Assembly: GCF_003205835.1 (NCBI RefSeq)
Contig: NZ_CP029773.1
Location: 1,520,501-1,584,500 of the forward strand
Origin: Stenotrophomonas maltophilia
GTDB taxonomy: Bacteria > Pseudomonadota > Gammaproteobacteria > Xanthomonadales > Xanthomonadaceae
Length of the DNA: 64,000 nt
Direction: 5' to 3'
Shown: piece by piece, positions 8,127-17,053 of the stretch
Layout: every line of letters begins with the position of its first letter
Position numbering within the stretch: the first letter of the stretch is position 1
The notes under the pieces: generated by a model
Seen by the model: only the letters and a program-made list of their open reading frames with translations
Told to the model about the DNA's origin: nothing
Databases searched by the model: none
Translations under genes and position numbers: made by a program

Positions 8127-8978
8127 TCAGCGCGGCGGCGGGCCCAGCTTCAGCGACAGATCGATGGCCTGCACATGCTTGGTCAGGCCGCCGATGGAGA
8201 TGCAGTCCACGCCGTCCTCGGCGATCGAACGCAGGCCGCCCAGGCCCACGCTGCCGGACACTTCCAGTGGAATGCGACCCGCCGTGATGCGCACCGCCTC
8301 GCGGCGCAGGTCGGGGCTGAAGTCATCCAGCAGGATGCGTTCGCAACCCGCCTCCAGCGCCTGGCGCAGCTGCGCCAGATCCTCGACCTCGACCACCAGC
8401 GGCAGCGCGGGCCACTGCCGGCGCGCGCCTGCCACCGCGGCGGCCAGCGAACCGGCAGCACGGATGTGGTTTTCCTTCAGCATCACCGTGTCGTACAGGC
8501 CGAAACGATGGTTCTCGCCACCGCCGCAGCGCACCGCGTACTTCTGCGCCAGGCGCAGGCCGGGCAGGGTCTTGCGGGTGTCGAGGATGCGCGTGCCGGT
8601 GCCGGCCACGGCCGCCACGTAGCGCGCGGTGGTAGTGGCGGTGCCGGACAGCGTCTGCAGGAAATTGAGCGAGGTGCGTTCGGCGCTGACCAGGCTGCGG
8701 CTGCGGCCGTGCAGCAGGGCCAGCACGGTGCCTGCGGTGACCGCGTCGCCTTCGGATACCTGCCATTCGATGCGTACGTCCGGGTCGAGCGCGCGATGGG
8801 TGGCGTCGAACCAGGGGCGGCCGGCGATCACCCCGTCCTGCTTGCACAGCAGGTAGGCGCTGTCGGCCTGGTCGGGCAGCAGGGCGGCGGTGACGTCACC
8901 GCTGCCCAGGTCCTCGGCCAGCGCACGCGCGACATCGGCGGCGACAACGGCCGCATCCGGCGTCGGCAGCGTGCTCAT
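8127..8978 (-). CDS. nadC: Nicotinate-nucleotide pyrophosphorylase (carboxylating)
   Basis: Quinolinate phosphoribosyltransferase, 283 residues. It makes nicotinate mononucleotide, CO2 and pyrophosphate from quinolinate and PRPP in de novo NAD synthesis. Family motifs are ALAEDLGSGDVTAALL near the N-terminus, SAERTSLNFLQTLSGTAT, the RKTLPGLRLAQKYAVRCGGG substrate-binding region, HRFGLYDTVMLKENH and the late VSGSVGLGGLRSIAEDGVD. Length is normal. Its ATG overlaps the stop of the upstream Trm112 gene (ATGA), so the two are translationally coupled. Confidence 0.97.
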   Translation of the reverse strand: MSTLPTPDAAVVAADVARALAEDLGSGDVTAALLPDQADSAYLLCKQDGVIAGRPWFDATHRALDPDVRIEWQVSEGDAVTAGTVLALLHGRSRSLVSAERTSLNFLQTLSGTATTTARYVAAVAGTGTRILDTRKTLPGLRLAQKYAVRCGGGENHRFGLYDTVMLKENHIRAAGSLAAAVAGARRQWPALPLVVEVEDLAQLRQALEAGCERILLDDFSPDLRREAVRITAGRIPLEVSGSVGLGGLRSIAEDGVDCISIGGLTKHVQAIDLSLKLGPPPR

Positions 8979-9244
8979 GCGGCCGGGAAGTCTGCGATCT
9001 GGGCGGTGGGGATGGCTTCCTCGGCCAGCAGCACCGGGATGCCATCGTCGACGCGGAACACCTGCTTGCGGTCGCGGGTGACCAGCGCTTCGCGCAGCGG
9101 CTGCGCCAGCGGGTTGCCATCAGCCTTGTTCACCGCGCCGGCGGAAATGGCCTTGTTGAGGGCTTCCAGGCCCTTGCCATCCAGCAGGGACAGGGGCTGG
9201 CGGGTGTCCGGTGACACCAGCAGGTCGAGCAGCTTGCGATCCAT
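8975..9244 (-). CDS. Trm112 family protein (YcaR-like)
   Basis: Small protein of 89 residues. It matches the Trm112/YcaR family by MDRKLLDLLVSPDTRQPLSL at the N-terminus and RDRKQVFRVDDGIPVLLAEE near the C-terminus. In eukaryotes Trm112 activates methyltransferases; the bacterial role is not well defined. The zinc-binding cysteines of some members are absent here (SPDTRQ instead of SPxCKG). In many gammaproteobacteria this gene sits between lpxK and kdsB, but here it is coupled to nadC and the lpxK-kdsB gap at 40153-40226 holds no such gene. Confidence 0.85.
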   Translation of the reverse strand: MDRKLLDLLVSPDTRQPLSLLDGKGLEALNKAISAGAVNKADGNPLAQPLREALVTRDRKQVFRVDDGIPVLLAEEAIPTAQIADFPAA

Positions 9245-9302
9245 GGTTCTTCGTCTTGCGTGGAAGACGGCTAGAATACGTCTTTAAGGCAGGTGACGGC
9301 CA

Positions 9303-9806
9303 ATGACCCCCAACCCGATCGCGCCGCTTGTCGGCATCGTCATGGGTTCCCGTTCCGACTGGGAAACCATGCAGCACGCCGCCCAGAAGCTTGAAGCTCT
9401 GGGTGTTCCGTTCGAAGTGAAGGTAGTGTCCGCGCATCGGACGCCGGATGTGTTGTTCAGTTACGCCGAGCAGGCGGGCCCGCGTGGCCTGCGCGCGATC
9501 ATCGCCGGTGCCGGCGGGGCCGCGCACCTGCCGGGCATGATCGCCGCCAAGACCGCCGTGCCGGTGCTGGGCGTGCCGGTGCAGTCCAAGGCCCTCAACG
9601 GCATGGATTCGCTGCTGTCGATCGTGCAGATGCCAGCCGGCATCCCGGTCGCCACCTTCGCCATCGGCAATGCCGGCGCCTCCAACGCCGCGCTGTTCGC
9701 CGCCGCGATGCTGGCCAGTGACCAGCCGGCGATCGGCCAGGCGCTCGACGCGTTCCGCGCACGCCAGACCGAAGACGTGATGGCCCACGACGATCCGCGC
9801 CAATGA
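9303..9806 (+). CDS. purE: N5-carboxyaminoimidazole ribonucleotide mutase
   Basis: PurE class I, 167 residues, converts N5-CAIR to 4-carboxyaminoimidazole ribonucleotide in purine synthesis. Motifs are [35 protein letters not shown] and the substrate loop [29 protein letters not shown] box at 9272-9277 may be the -10 element, but no convincing -35 was found. The gene runs into purK with a 4-bp overlap. Confidence 0.97.
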   Translation: MTPNPIAPLVGIVMGSRSDWETMQHAAQKLEALGVPFEVKVVSAHRTPDVLFSYAEQAGPRGLRAIIAGAGGAAHLPGMIAAKTAVPVLGVPVQSKALNGMDSLLSIVQMPAGIPVATFAIGNAGASNAALFAAAMLASDQPAIGQALDAFRARQTEDVMAHDDPRQ

Positions 9807-10951
9807 GCCTGACCGTCGGCATCCTGGGCGGCGGCCAGCTCGCCCGCATGATGGTACTGGCCGGTGCACCGCTGGGACTGCGCTTCGAACTGTACGACCC
9901 GGCGGCCGACGCCTGCAGCGGCCCGCTGGCGCCGCTCACCGTCGGTGCCTTCGATGACCGCCAGGCGCTGGCGGACTTTGCCGCCAAGGTCGAGGTGGTC
10001 ACCTTCGATTTCGAGAACGTGCCGGCCGACAGCGCGCAGTTCCTGGCCGACCGCGTGCCGGTCTATCCGCCGCCGGCCGCACTGGCCGTGGCCCAGGACC
10101 GGCTGAGCGAGAAGACCCTGTTCCAGCAGCTGGGCATTCCGCTGCCGGCCTTTGCCGACATCCGCAGCCGTGAGGAGCTGGCCGCGAAGGCCGCCGAGTT
10201 CGGTCTGCCGTGCATCCTCAAGACCCGCCGCCTCGGTTACGACGGCAAGGGTCAGTTCCGCCTGCGCAGCGAAGTCGACATCGATGCTGCGTGGGATGCG
10301 CTGGGTGCGCAGGTCGAGCGTACCGGTCTGATCCTGGAAGGCTTCGTGGCCTTCCAGCGTGAGGTCAGCGTGGTCGCCGTGCGCGGCCGTGATGGCAGCT
10401 TCGAGGCCTGGCCGGTCACCGGCAACTGGCATGTCGATGGCGTGCTGTCGGCCAGCGTGGCCCCGGCCGTGCTGTCCGACGCCGAGCAGCAGGCCGCGAT
10501 CGGCTATGCCCGTCGCGTCGCCGAGCACCTGCAGTACGTTGGTGTGTTCGCGCTTGAGCTGTTCTGCCGTGATGGCGAGCTGCTGGCCAATGAGATGGCG
10601 CCGCGCGTGCACAACTCCGGCCACTGGACCATCGAAGGCAGCGAGACCTCGCAGTTCGAGAACCACCTGCGTGCCGTGCTGGGCCTGCCGCTGGGCAGCA
10701 CCCGCATGCTCGGCCATGCCTGCATGCTGAACTGGCTGGGCGCGATGCCGGACCCGGCGCCGGTGCTGGCCCAGGCCAGCGGGCATTGGCATGACTATGG
10801 CAAGGAGCCGCGCGAAGGCCGCAAGGTGGGGCATGCCACGCTGCGCGATGATGATGCTGCTGCACTGGCCGACGCGCTGGACCAGGTGGGCCTGGAACTG
10901 GACCGACAGGCCCAGGTGGCACCGGCGGTGCACGCGCTGCGAAACCGCTGA
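9803..10951 (+). CDS. purK: N5-carboxyaminoimidazole ribonucleotide synthase
   Basis: PurK, 382 residues, an ATP-grasp ligase making N5-CAIR from AIR, ATP and bicarbonate, the step before PurE. The N-terminal motif [16 protein letters not shown] and the ATP-grasp segments [50 protein letters not shown] and [10 protein letters not shown] are all present. The ATG overlaps the purE stop (ATGA), giving a two-gene operon. A 12-bp perfect hairpin follows the stop. Confidence 0.97.
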   Translation: MSLTVGILGGGQLARMMVLAGAPLGLRFELYDPAADACSGPLAPLTVGAFDDRQALADFAAKVEVVTFDFENVPADSAQFLADRVPVYPPPAALAVAQDRLSEKTLFQQLGIPLPAFADIRSREELAAKAAEFGLPCILKTRRLGYDGKGQFRLRSEVDIDAAWDALGAQVERTGLILEGFVAFQREVSVVAVRGRDGSFEAWPVTGNWHVDGVLSASVAPAVLSDAEQQAAIGYARRVAEHLQYVGVFALELFCRDGELLANEMAPRVHNSGHWTIEGSETSQFENHLRAVLGLPLGSTRMLGHACMLNWLGAMPDPAPVLAQASGHWHDYGKEPREGRKVGHATLRDDDAAALADALDQVGLELDRQAQVAPAVHALRNR

Positions 10952-10955
10952 ACGC

Positions 10956-10984
10956 GGGTGTGCCGGCGTGCTGCCGGCACACCC
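10956..10984 (+). terminator. Strong hairpin after purK
   Basis: GGGTGTGCCGGC (10956-10967) pairs perfectly with GCCGGCACACCC (10973-10984). No T-run follows. A second, imperfect hairpin around ATGGCTGCA and TGCAGCCAT lies at 10989-11023. Together they probably mark the end of the purEK transcript, or they are REP-like. Confidence 0.6.
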
Positions 10985-11076
10985 CTGTATGGCTGCAACG
11001 GTGTGGCGCACCGGTGCAGCCATCGGCGCAACATTCCCGGTGGTAGCGTGGAGCTCCTTTCAGAGGAGTCACGACC

Positions 11077-11418
11077 ATGCTCGACTGGAATGCCTACCGC
11101 AAGGAACTGAAGGGCCGCATCGGCGAGATCGGCAAGCTCTCGCCGGATACGGTCAAGGGCTATGCCACGCTGGCCAATGCGGGCGCGCAGACCAACCATC
11201 TTGATGCCAAGACCCGCGAGCTGATCGCGCTGGCGGTGGCGGTGACCACCCGCTGTGACGGCTGCATCACCGTGCACGTGGACGCGGCGCTGAAGCATGG
11301 CGCCAGCCGCGAGGAAATCGCCGAGGCGCTCGGTGTGGCGGTGTCGCTCAATGCCGGCGCGGCGCTGGTGTATTCGGCACGGGTCATGGACGCCGTGGCC
11401 GCGCACGAGAACGCGTGA
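11077..11418 (+). CDS. AhpD-like carboxymuconolactone decarboxylase family protein
   Basis: Protein of 113 residues of the AhpD/carboxymuconolactone decarboxylase family. The redox motif TTRCDGCITVHVDAALKHG (CxxC followed by His four residues later) is the alkylhydroperoxidase signature. GASREEIAEALGVAVSLNAG follows, as in the family. A peroxide-detoxifying or general redox role is likely, but the partner reductant is unknown. It has a good ribosome site (CAGAGGAG, about 10 bases upstream), stands alone, and faces a SMAG repeat cluster at its 3' end. Confidence 0.9.
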   Translation: MLDWNAYRKELKGRIGEIGKLSPDTVKGYATLANAGAQTNHLDAKTRELIALAVAVTTRCDGCITVHVDAALKHGASREEIAEALGVAVSLNAGAALVYSARVMDAVAAHENA

Positions 11419-11437
11419 AGCTCTGTTCTGTTTCCCG

Positions 11438-11517
11438 GTAGTGCCGGCCGCTGGCCGGCAGATCGGGTATGTCCGTGCGCGTATGGGTAGTGCCGGCCAG
11501 CGGCCGGCACTACCCAT
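11438..11517. repeat. Pair of SMAG-like palindromic repeats
   Basis: The first unit GTAGTGCCGGCCGCTGGCC begins at 11438. The second spans 11484-11517 and reads GGGTAGTGCCGGCC then CGGCCGGCACTACCC, a nearly perfect palindrome. The GTAG heads and GCCGGC stems fit Stenotrophomonas SMAG elements. They lie between the convergent ends of the AhpD-like and superoxide dismutase genes and may act as bidirectional terminators. Confidence 0.85.
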
Positions 11518-11532
11518 GGTCGAGTCGCCGCT

Positions 11533-12111
11533 TCAGCGCAGCTGGCTCTCGGCGAATTCCCAGTTGACCATCTGCCAGAAAGCGTCCAGATAGCGCGCGC
11601 GATCATTCTGGTAGTCGGTGTAGTAGGCGTGTTCCCAGACGTCGCAGCACAGCAGTGGCGTGCTCTCGCCGGTCAGCGGGGTGCCGGCATTGCGGGTGGC
11701 CTGCAGGCCCAGCTGCCCGCCCGGATGCTGCACCAGCCACACCCAGCCCGAGCCGAACAGGCCCAGTGCGGTGCGGTTGAACTCCTCGCGCAGGCGCTGC
11801 ACGTCGCCGAACTGGCGCTTGACCAGCTCGCCCAGCCGCCCCTGCGGCTCACCGCCGCCGCGCGGACGCAGGCACTGCCAGTAGAAGCCGTGATTCCAGG
11901 CCTGGGCGGCAGCATCGAACAGCTTGCCCTGGGCGTGACGGACGATCTCTTCCAGTGACGCTTCTTCCCACTCGGTGCCGAGGATGCCGGCATTGACCGC
12001 ATCCACGTAGGCGCGGTGATGGCGGCCGTGGTGCAGCTCCAGGGTCTGTGCGGACAGATGCGGCTGCAGGGAGCCGGGAAGGTAGGGAAGGGCAGGCAAT
12101 TCGACAGGCAT
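11533..12111 (-). CDS. Superoxide dismutase (Fe/Mn family)
   Basis: Iron or manganese superoxide dismutase, 192 residues, converts superoxide to oxygen and hydrogen peroxide. Metal ligands are visible: the first His in LELHHGRHHRAYVDAVN, the second in WNHGFYW, and Asp and His in DVWEHAYYTDYQ. Other family segments are GLFGSGWVWLV and the C-terminal NWEFAESQ. Sequence alone does not tell Fe from Mn. The start at 12111 (MPVELPALPY) gives the usual N-terminus; an in-frame ATG at 12153 would add 14 Ala-rich residues. Neither has a strong ribosome site. It diverges from the glutaredoxin gene. Confidence 0.92.
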   Translation of the reverse strand: MPVELPALPYLPGSLQPHLSAQTLELHHGRHHRAYVDAVNAGILGTEWEEASLEEIVRHAQGKLFDAAAQAWNHGFYWQCLRPRGGGEPQGRLGELVKRQFGDVQRLREEFNRTALGLFGSGWVWLVQHPGGQLGLQATRNAGTPLTGESTPLLCCDVWEHAYYTDYQNDRARYLDAFWQMVNWEFAESQLR

Positions 12112-12232
12112 GGACAGGTTCGTGGCCAGAGGGGCGGCGGCAGCCGGTTCCATCGGCTTACAATGGCGGCTACCGTGGGCAGTCTAGCCGACCACCGCGG
12201 TCGGTTTGTCCGGCGAAGCAAGGAGTGAGGTT

Positions 12233-12553
12233 GTGGCGGTAATGCAGCAAATCCAGGCCGAGGTCGATCGTTACCCGCTCGTGCTGTTCATGAAGGGCAC
12301 CCCGCAATACCCGATGTGCGGCTTCTCAAGCCGCGCCGTACAGGCGTTGATGGCGGCCGGCGCGGTCACCCTGCGCACCGTCAACGTGCTGGAAGAACCC
12401 GAGATCCGCGCCAACCTGCCGCGATTCTCCAACCTGCCGACGTTCCCGCAGCTGTTCATCAATGGTGAGTTGATCGGCGGCTGCGACATCGTGCTGGAGC
12501 TGTTCGAAGCCGGCGAGCTCAAGCGCATCGTCGAAGAGGCAACCCAGGGATGA
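12233..12553 (+). CDS. grxD: Monothiol glutaredoxin, Grx4 type
   Basis: Grx4-type monothiol glutaredoxin, 106 residues, a carrier of glutathione-ligated 2Fe-2S clusters. The CGFS active site is in KGTPQYPMCGFSSRAV, followed by NVLEEPEIRANL, SNLPTFPQLFINGELIGGCD and ELFEAGEL, all family signatures. A GTG start at 12233 is chosen because AGGAG lies 8 bases upstream; an ATG at 12242 is possible but spaced too far. The stop overlaps the start of the dehydrogenase-like gene by 4 bp. Confidence 0.93.
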   Translation: MAVMQQIQAEVDRYPLVLFMKGTPQYPMCGFSSRAVQALMAAGAVTLRTVNVLEEPEIRANLPRFSNLPTFPQLFINGELIGGCDIVLELFEAGELKRIVEEATQG

Positions 12554-13326
12554 GCGCCTGGCCATCGACGTCACCGACCGACGGGGCGCTCGATGGCCGC
12601 CCGTTGCAGGATCGCGTGGTGCTGGTTGCCGGCGCCGGCGGTGGCTTGGGTAGTGCGGCGGCCGTTGCGGCCGCAGCGGCCGGTGCCACCGTGGTCCTGC
12701 TGGGCCGCAAGCCGCGCCGCCTCGACCGTGTCTACGCCCAGGTCCAGGCCGTTGGCCCGGAGCCGCTGCTGTATCCGCTGGATCTGGAAGGCGCTGGCCC
12801 GGATGACTACGCCGAACTGGCCCAGGCCCTGCAGCGCGAGCTCGGGCGGCTGGACGGCCTGCTGGTCTGTGCCGCCCATTTCCCGGGCCTGACTCCGTTT
12901 GAACTGGCCGATCCGGCCAGTTTCGCCCGCGCGGTGCACGTCACCCTGACCGCGCCGGCCTGGCTGGCCCAGGCCTGCCTGCCGCTGCTGCGGCAGCGCG
13001 AGGATGCGGCGATGGTGTTTGCAGTGGATGCGCCCGAGCGGGTCGGACAGGCCTATTGGGGGGGGTATGGCGTGGCCCAGCATGGCCTGCGCGGCCTGAT
13101 CACCAGCCTGCACGACGAACTTGGCCGCAGCCCGGTACGGGTCAGTGGCCTGTACCCCGGCCCGCTGCGCACGGCGCTGCGCGCCCGTGCCTATTCCGTC
13201 GACCAGGACCCGGCCGCCCAAGGCCCGGAGGCCGCCGCCGCTGCGGCCGTGACCCTGCTGTCCAGCGCCGGGCATGCCTGGCGAGGCCGGATTCTCGACG
13301 CCAGTGAGGCGCCCCTGTCGGAATGA
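12550..13326 (+). CDS. Short-chain dehydrogenase-like protein with altered active site
   Basis: Rossmann-fold short-chain dehydrogenase/reductase, 258 residues, nearest by eye to the YciK group. The nucleotide-binding loop is AGAGGGLGSA rather than the usual TGxxxGIG. The YxxxK motif reads GGYGVAQHG, so the catalytic Lys is Gln. The usual Ser before the Tyr and the NAG motif (here CAAHFPG) are also not seen. It may be a pseudoenzyme or use other chemistry. It overlaps grxD by 4 bp (ATGA) and so is probably co-translated. No substrate can be assigned. Confidence 0.85.
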   Translation: MSAWPSTSPTDGALDGRPLQDRVVLVAGAGGGLGSAAAVAAAAAGATVVLLGRKPRRLDRVYAQVQAVGPEPLLYPLDLEGAGPDDYAELAQALQRELGRLDGLLVCAAHFPGLTPFELADPASFARAVHVTLTAPAWLAQACLPLLRQREDAAMVFAVDAPERVGQAYWGGYGVAQHGLRGLITSLHDELGRSPVRVSGLYPGPLRTALRARAYSVDQDPAAQGPEAAAAAAVTLLSSAGHAWRGRILDASEAPLSE

Positions 13327-13558
13327 GGCCGGGGGAAAGGCGGAGTGAAGAACCCGTCACGATTGCGTTGCGATCCGGTGCCGTTTGTCGCACAACCGTC
13401 ACATTGATGGCGTAGCGTGTTAATCTAGTGTTAACCGTTATGGCTGCCTTCAGCCAAGCGGTAGGGAACCCCAGATAACTCTCCGACCAGCCACCCGCAG
13501 GGCTGTTTGGATGCGCTTTTTTTCCGCCATCGCCAACTCGCATCGAGGCTACCGAAAA
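13327..13558. other. Long leader region before the Oar-like receptor gene
   Basis: About 230 bp without a gene. It contains AT-richer promoter-like sequence (TGTTAATCTAGTGTTAACCG, about 13419-13438). I could not fix a confident -35/-10 pair. No riboswitch family was recognised. An in-frame ATG at 13511 exists but is not preferred as the start. Confidence 0.4.
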
Positions 13559-16500
13559 ATGACCCACCCACTCCGGATGTCCAAGTTTACCCTTGGTCTC
13601 GTGGCCGCACTCGCCGCCGCTCCCGCCTTCGCCCAGAGCACCTCTGCCGGTGTCGGCGGCCAGGTGATGTCCGCCGCAGGCCAGCCGGTCGCCGGCGCTG
13701 AAGTCACCATCACCCACACCGAGTCGGGCACTGTTTCGCGTGCCACCACCGATGCGTCGGGTCGATACAACGCGCGCGGCCTGCGCGTGGGTGGTCCGTA
13801 CACCATCACCATCACCAAGTCCGGTGAAGGCACCAAGACCGAAGAGGGTGTCTTCCTGAACCTGAATCAGGTCAACACCGTCAACGCCAGCCTGGGCGGT
13901 GATCTGGCTGCGACCAATCTGGACGCGGTGAACGTCGTTGCCACCGCCGGTGGCCTGGACCTGTTCAGCGCCACCAAGATGGGTACCGGCAGCAACGTGA
14001 CCCGTGAAACGATGGATGCGTTGCCGTCGGCCAACCGCAACATCCAGGACTACATCCGCCTGGACCCGCGCATCTCGCAGGTCAGCAAGGCTGACGGCGC
14101 GATCTCGGCCGGTGGCCAGAACACCCGTTACAACGCCATCCGCATCGACGGCATCAGCGCCTCCGATCCGTTTGGCCTGGGCTCCAACAACCTGCCGACC
14201 GAGCGTCAGCCGGTGTCGATGGACGCCATCCAGGAAATCAACATCGACCTGGCCAACTACGACACCACCATCTCGGGTGGTACCGGCGCGGTGATCAACG
14301 CCGTGACCAAGTCGGGTACCAATGAGTTCCACGGCACCGTGTACGGTTCGTACCGCGACAAGGACATGGTCCGCTCGCGCCTGGAAGGTGACAAGTCGGA
14401 CTTCAACGGCTTCAAGGACGAGAAGACCTACGGCATGACCTTCGGCGGCCCGATCGTCAAGGACAAGCTGTTCTTCTTCACCAACTATGAAAAGTACGAG
14501 CGTAGTGGTGGCGGCGTCAGCCTGAGCGACAGCCCTTATAACAAGGATCCGGCGAAGGGCGGCATCAGCGACGCTGACATCTCGGCTGTGCAGAAGCGCA
14601 TGGCGGAACTGGGCCACCCGGTGGGCGGCGTCAGTGACCTGAACAACAAGACCGAGATCGAAGAGTACGCGGTCAAGTTGGACTGGAACATCAACGAGAA
14701 CCACCGTGCGGCCCTGCGCTACAACAAGATGAAGCAGGACGTCGTCCGCTTCCCGCAGGTCAGCAGCAGCGCACTCTCGCTGAGTGACTTCTGGTACACC
14801 CAGCCGACCCAGTACGAAACCTGGATGGGTGAGCTGTTCAGCGATTGGTCCGAGAACTTCTCGACCGAGTTCAAGGTCTCGCACAAGGACTACTCGTCCA
14901 ACCGCGTCGCCGCCTCGCACCTGCCGCAGATGCGGGTCCGCTTCGGCAACAATTCGCTGTACCTGGGTACCGAGCAGAACACCCACACCAATCTGGTCGA
15001 GTCGAAGGAACTGAGCGCCTTCGGTGCCGGTACCTGGTACGTCGGTGACCACACCGTCAAGTTCGGTTTCGATTACACCGACAACGACCTGATGAACTTC
15101 TACGGCCGTAACCTGTACGGCGCGTATGACTTCCGTGACCTGGCCTCGTTCCTGAAGGGTACCGCGAACGGCTACCAGCTGCGCGTTCCGCGCGCGGGCG
15201 GCAGCCTGGATGACATTCCGGCCAAGTTCCATCTGAAGAATACTGGCCTGTTCATCCAGGATACCTGGGCGATCAACTACAACCTGAGCCTGATGTTCGG
15301 CGTCCGCGTGGACATCCCGGACTTCACCAGTCAGACCAAGTACAACGCCGACATCCAGTCACTGTATGGCTACAACAACACCAAGCTGGTGGACAAGAGC
15401 CTGATCCAGCCGCGCGTTGGCTTCAACTACACCTTCGACAGCGACCGCCCGACCCAGCTGCGCGGTGGCGTGGGCCTGTTCGGCGGTGCTGCACCGAACG
15501 TGTGGCTGGCAGGTGCCTATCAGAACACCGGCCTGAACTACGTCGAGTACAACGTCAGTGGCAACCCGGGTGGCTTCAGTGCTGATGCCGACAATCCGTT
15601 TATCCCGGATCCGTCGAAGATCATCGCGCGCCAGAACGTCGACATCATCAACCCGGGCACCCGCCTGCCGTCGGTGTGGAAGGCCAACCTGGCCTTCGAT
15701 CACGAACTGCCGTGGTACGGCATCGTGGCGTCGGCCGAACTGCTGTTCACCAAGGTCAAGGATGGCCTGTACTTCGAGCGTCTGGACCTGACCAATGGCA
15801 AGGGCAATGGCCCGACCTACGTGTCCGCACAGGACGGTCGTGAGATCTACTGGAACGACAAGGGCCTGAACCAGGCCAACAGCAAGATCGACAGCCGCAC
15901 CGGTGACAACCTGGGCATGGAGAACGGCACCAATGGCGTGCTGAACCGCAACTACCGCCCGAACAACATCGGCGACGTGCTGCTCCTGCGCAACACCAAC
16001 AAGGGCCGCGGCAGCCAGGCGACCTTCTCGCTGGCGAAGCCGCTGACCGAGAACTGGGGCTGGTCGCTGGGTTACACCTACACCCAGTCGAAGGAAGTGA
16101 GCCCGCTGACCAGCTCGCAGAACACCTCGAACTGGAACAACACCCAGATCCTGAACGCCAACGAGAACATCGCGTACAACTCGCGCTATGCGATCAAGGA
16201 CCGTATCACCGGTACCCTGGAGTGGAAGCACAACTTCTTCGGTGACAACGCCACCCGCGTCGGCCTGTTCTATGAAGGCCGTTCGGGCCGTCCGTACAGC
16301 TACGTGTTCTACAACGATGCCAACGGCGACAGCGCGATCGGCAACGACCTGTTCTACGTGCCGAAGGGCCCGGGCGACGTGCTGTTTGTTGGCGGCGCAG
16401 ACATGGAGAAGAAGTTCTTCGACTGGCTGGCGCAGAATCCGGAACTCGATGCTTACCGTGGCAGCACCGTGCCGGCCAACCAGCACCGCGCCAAGTGGGT

Positions 16501-16807
16501 CAACAGCTTCGATGTCCGCATCAGCCAGGAGTTCCCGGGCTTCGCGAAGACCCACAAGGGTGAAATCGCGCTGGACATCATGAACGTCGGCAACCTGCTC
16601 AACAAGAAGTGGGGCCTGATCGACGACTACGGCTTCTACGCCACCCGTCGCGTGGGCAACTTCGCAGGTATCGATCCGGCCACCGGCAAGTACGTGTACT
16701 CGTTCACCGGTGCGGATGATTCCTCGGTCCAGGAAAACAACAACGACAAGGGCAACACCGCCGTGTCGCGCTGGTCGATGCAGCTGACCGTGAAGTACAA
16801 GTTCTGA
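13559..16807 (+). CDS. Oar-like TonB-dependent receptor
   Basis: Large outer-membrane beta-barrel protein of about 1082 residues. A signal peptide (MSKFTLGLVAALAAAPAFAQ) is followed by a carboxypeptidase-regulatory-like domain (GQPVAGAEVTITHTESG, ATTDASGRYNARGL). Then comes a TonB plug (about residues 120-250: RNIQDYIRLDPRIS, NAIRIDGISASDPFG, GGTGAVINAVTKSGTNEFHG). A long barrel ends in an aromatic-rich strand, SMQLTVKYKF, whose terminal Phe suits Bam-mediated insertion. This domain order fits Oar-type receptors. The substrate is unknown. The start at 13559 has GAGG 10 bases upstream; 13511 and 13577 are alternatives. A strong terminator follows. Confidence 0.92.
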   Translation: MTHPLRMSKFTLGLVAALAAAPAFAQSTSAGVGGQVMSAAGQPVAGAEVTITHTESGTVSRATTDASGRYNARGLRVGGPYTITITKSGEGTKTEEGVFLNLNQVNTVNASLGGDLAATNLDAVNVVATAGGLDLFSATKMGTGSNVTRETMDALPSANRNIQDYIRLDPRISQVSKADGAISAGGQNTRYNAIRIDGISASDPFGLGSNNLPTERQPVSMDAIQEINIDLANYDTTISGGTGAVINAVTKSGTNEFHGTVYGSYRDKDMVRSRLEGDKSDFNGFKDEKTYGMTFGGPIVKDKLFFFTNYEKYERSGGGVSLSDSPYNKDPAKGGISDADISAVQKRMAELGHPVGGVSDLNNKTEIEEYAVKLDWNINENHRAALRYNKMKQDVVRFPQVSSSALSLSDFWYTQPTQYETWMGELFSDWSENFSTEFKVSHKDYSSNRVAASHLPQMRVRFGNNSLYLGTEQNTHTNLVESKELSAFGAGTWYVGDHTVKFGFDYTDNDLMNFYGRNLYGAYDFRDLASFLKGTANGYQLRVPRAGGSLDDIPAKFHLKNTGLFIQDTWAINYNLSLMFGVRVDIPDFTSQTKYNADIQSLYGYNNTKLVDKSLIQPRVGFNYTFDSDRPTQLRGGVGLFGGAAPNVWLAGAYQNTGLNYVEYNVSGNPGGFSADADNPFIPDPSKIIARQNVDIINPGTRLPSVWKANLAFDHELPWYGIVASAELLFTKVKDGLYFERLDLTNGKGNGPTYVSAQDGREIYWNDKGLNQANSKIDSRTGDNLGMENGTNGVLNRNYRPNNIGDVLLLRNTNKGRGSQATFSLAKPLTENWGWSLGYTYTQSKEVSPLTSSQNTSNWNNTQILNANENIAYNSRYAIKDRITGTLEWKHNFFGDNATRVGLFYEGRSGRPYSYVFYNDANGDSAIGNDLFYVPKGPGDVLFVGGADMEKKFFDWLAQNPELDAYRGSTVPANQHRAKWVNSFDVRISQEFPGFAKTHKGEIALDIMNVGNLLNKKWGLIDDYGFYATRRVGNFAGIDPATGKYVYSFTGADDSSVQENNNDKGNTAVSRWSMQLTVKYKF

Positions 16808-16833
16808 TCCATCAGAGCCTGAAGCAGTAAGTG

Positions 16834-16861
16834 AAAACGGCCGGGGAAACCCGGCCGTTTT
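16834..16861 (+). terminator. Rho-independent terminator after the receptor gene
   Basis: AAAACGGCCGGG (16834-16845) pairs perfectly with CCCGGCCGTTTT (16850-16861) across a 4-base GAAA loop, and the 3' arm supplies the T-run. It lies 26 bp past the stop. Confidence 0.93.
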
Positions 16862-16879
16862 CCGTTCATGCGAAAGTCC

Positions 16880-17010
16880 TTGCAGGTCATCTGGCATCGG
16901 CGTAGCATCCGGAAATGTGCGCGGTGCCAACGCCGCCGATGCGGTCCCGGAAAGGCGAACGCGGGAAGCACACATCCAACGGTCGGGCTTCCCGGCCGTT
17001 TTGCTTTTTA
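16880..17010 (+). ncRNA. Candidate small RNA with own promoter and terminator
   Basis: TTGCAG (16880-16885) and TAGCAT (16903-16908) are separated by 17 bp, a good sigma-70 arrangement. About 75 bp later ACGGTCGGG, CTT, CCCGGCCGT (16979-17000) forms a hairpin followed by TTTTGCTTTTT. The receptor gene already has its own terminator upstream, so this second terminator needs another transcript. The predicted RNA runs from about 16915 to 17008 and has no convincing open frame. It is a candidate only; no known sRNA family was recognised. Confidence 0.45.
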
Positions 17011-17053
17011 AGGGGGCGGCAGTACAGTCGGAAACCTTGAAGGAAGCGAAAAA

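Noticed and set aside
13142..15232. Long open frame antisense to the dehydrogenase and receptor genes
   Set aside because: It is rich in Arg, Gly, Ala and Val in a pattern typical of GC-rich antisense shadows, has no recognisable domain, and overlaps two real genes.
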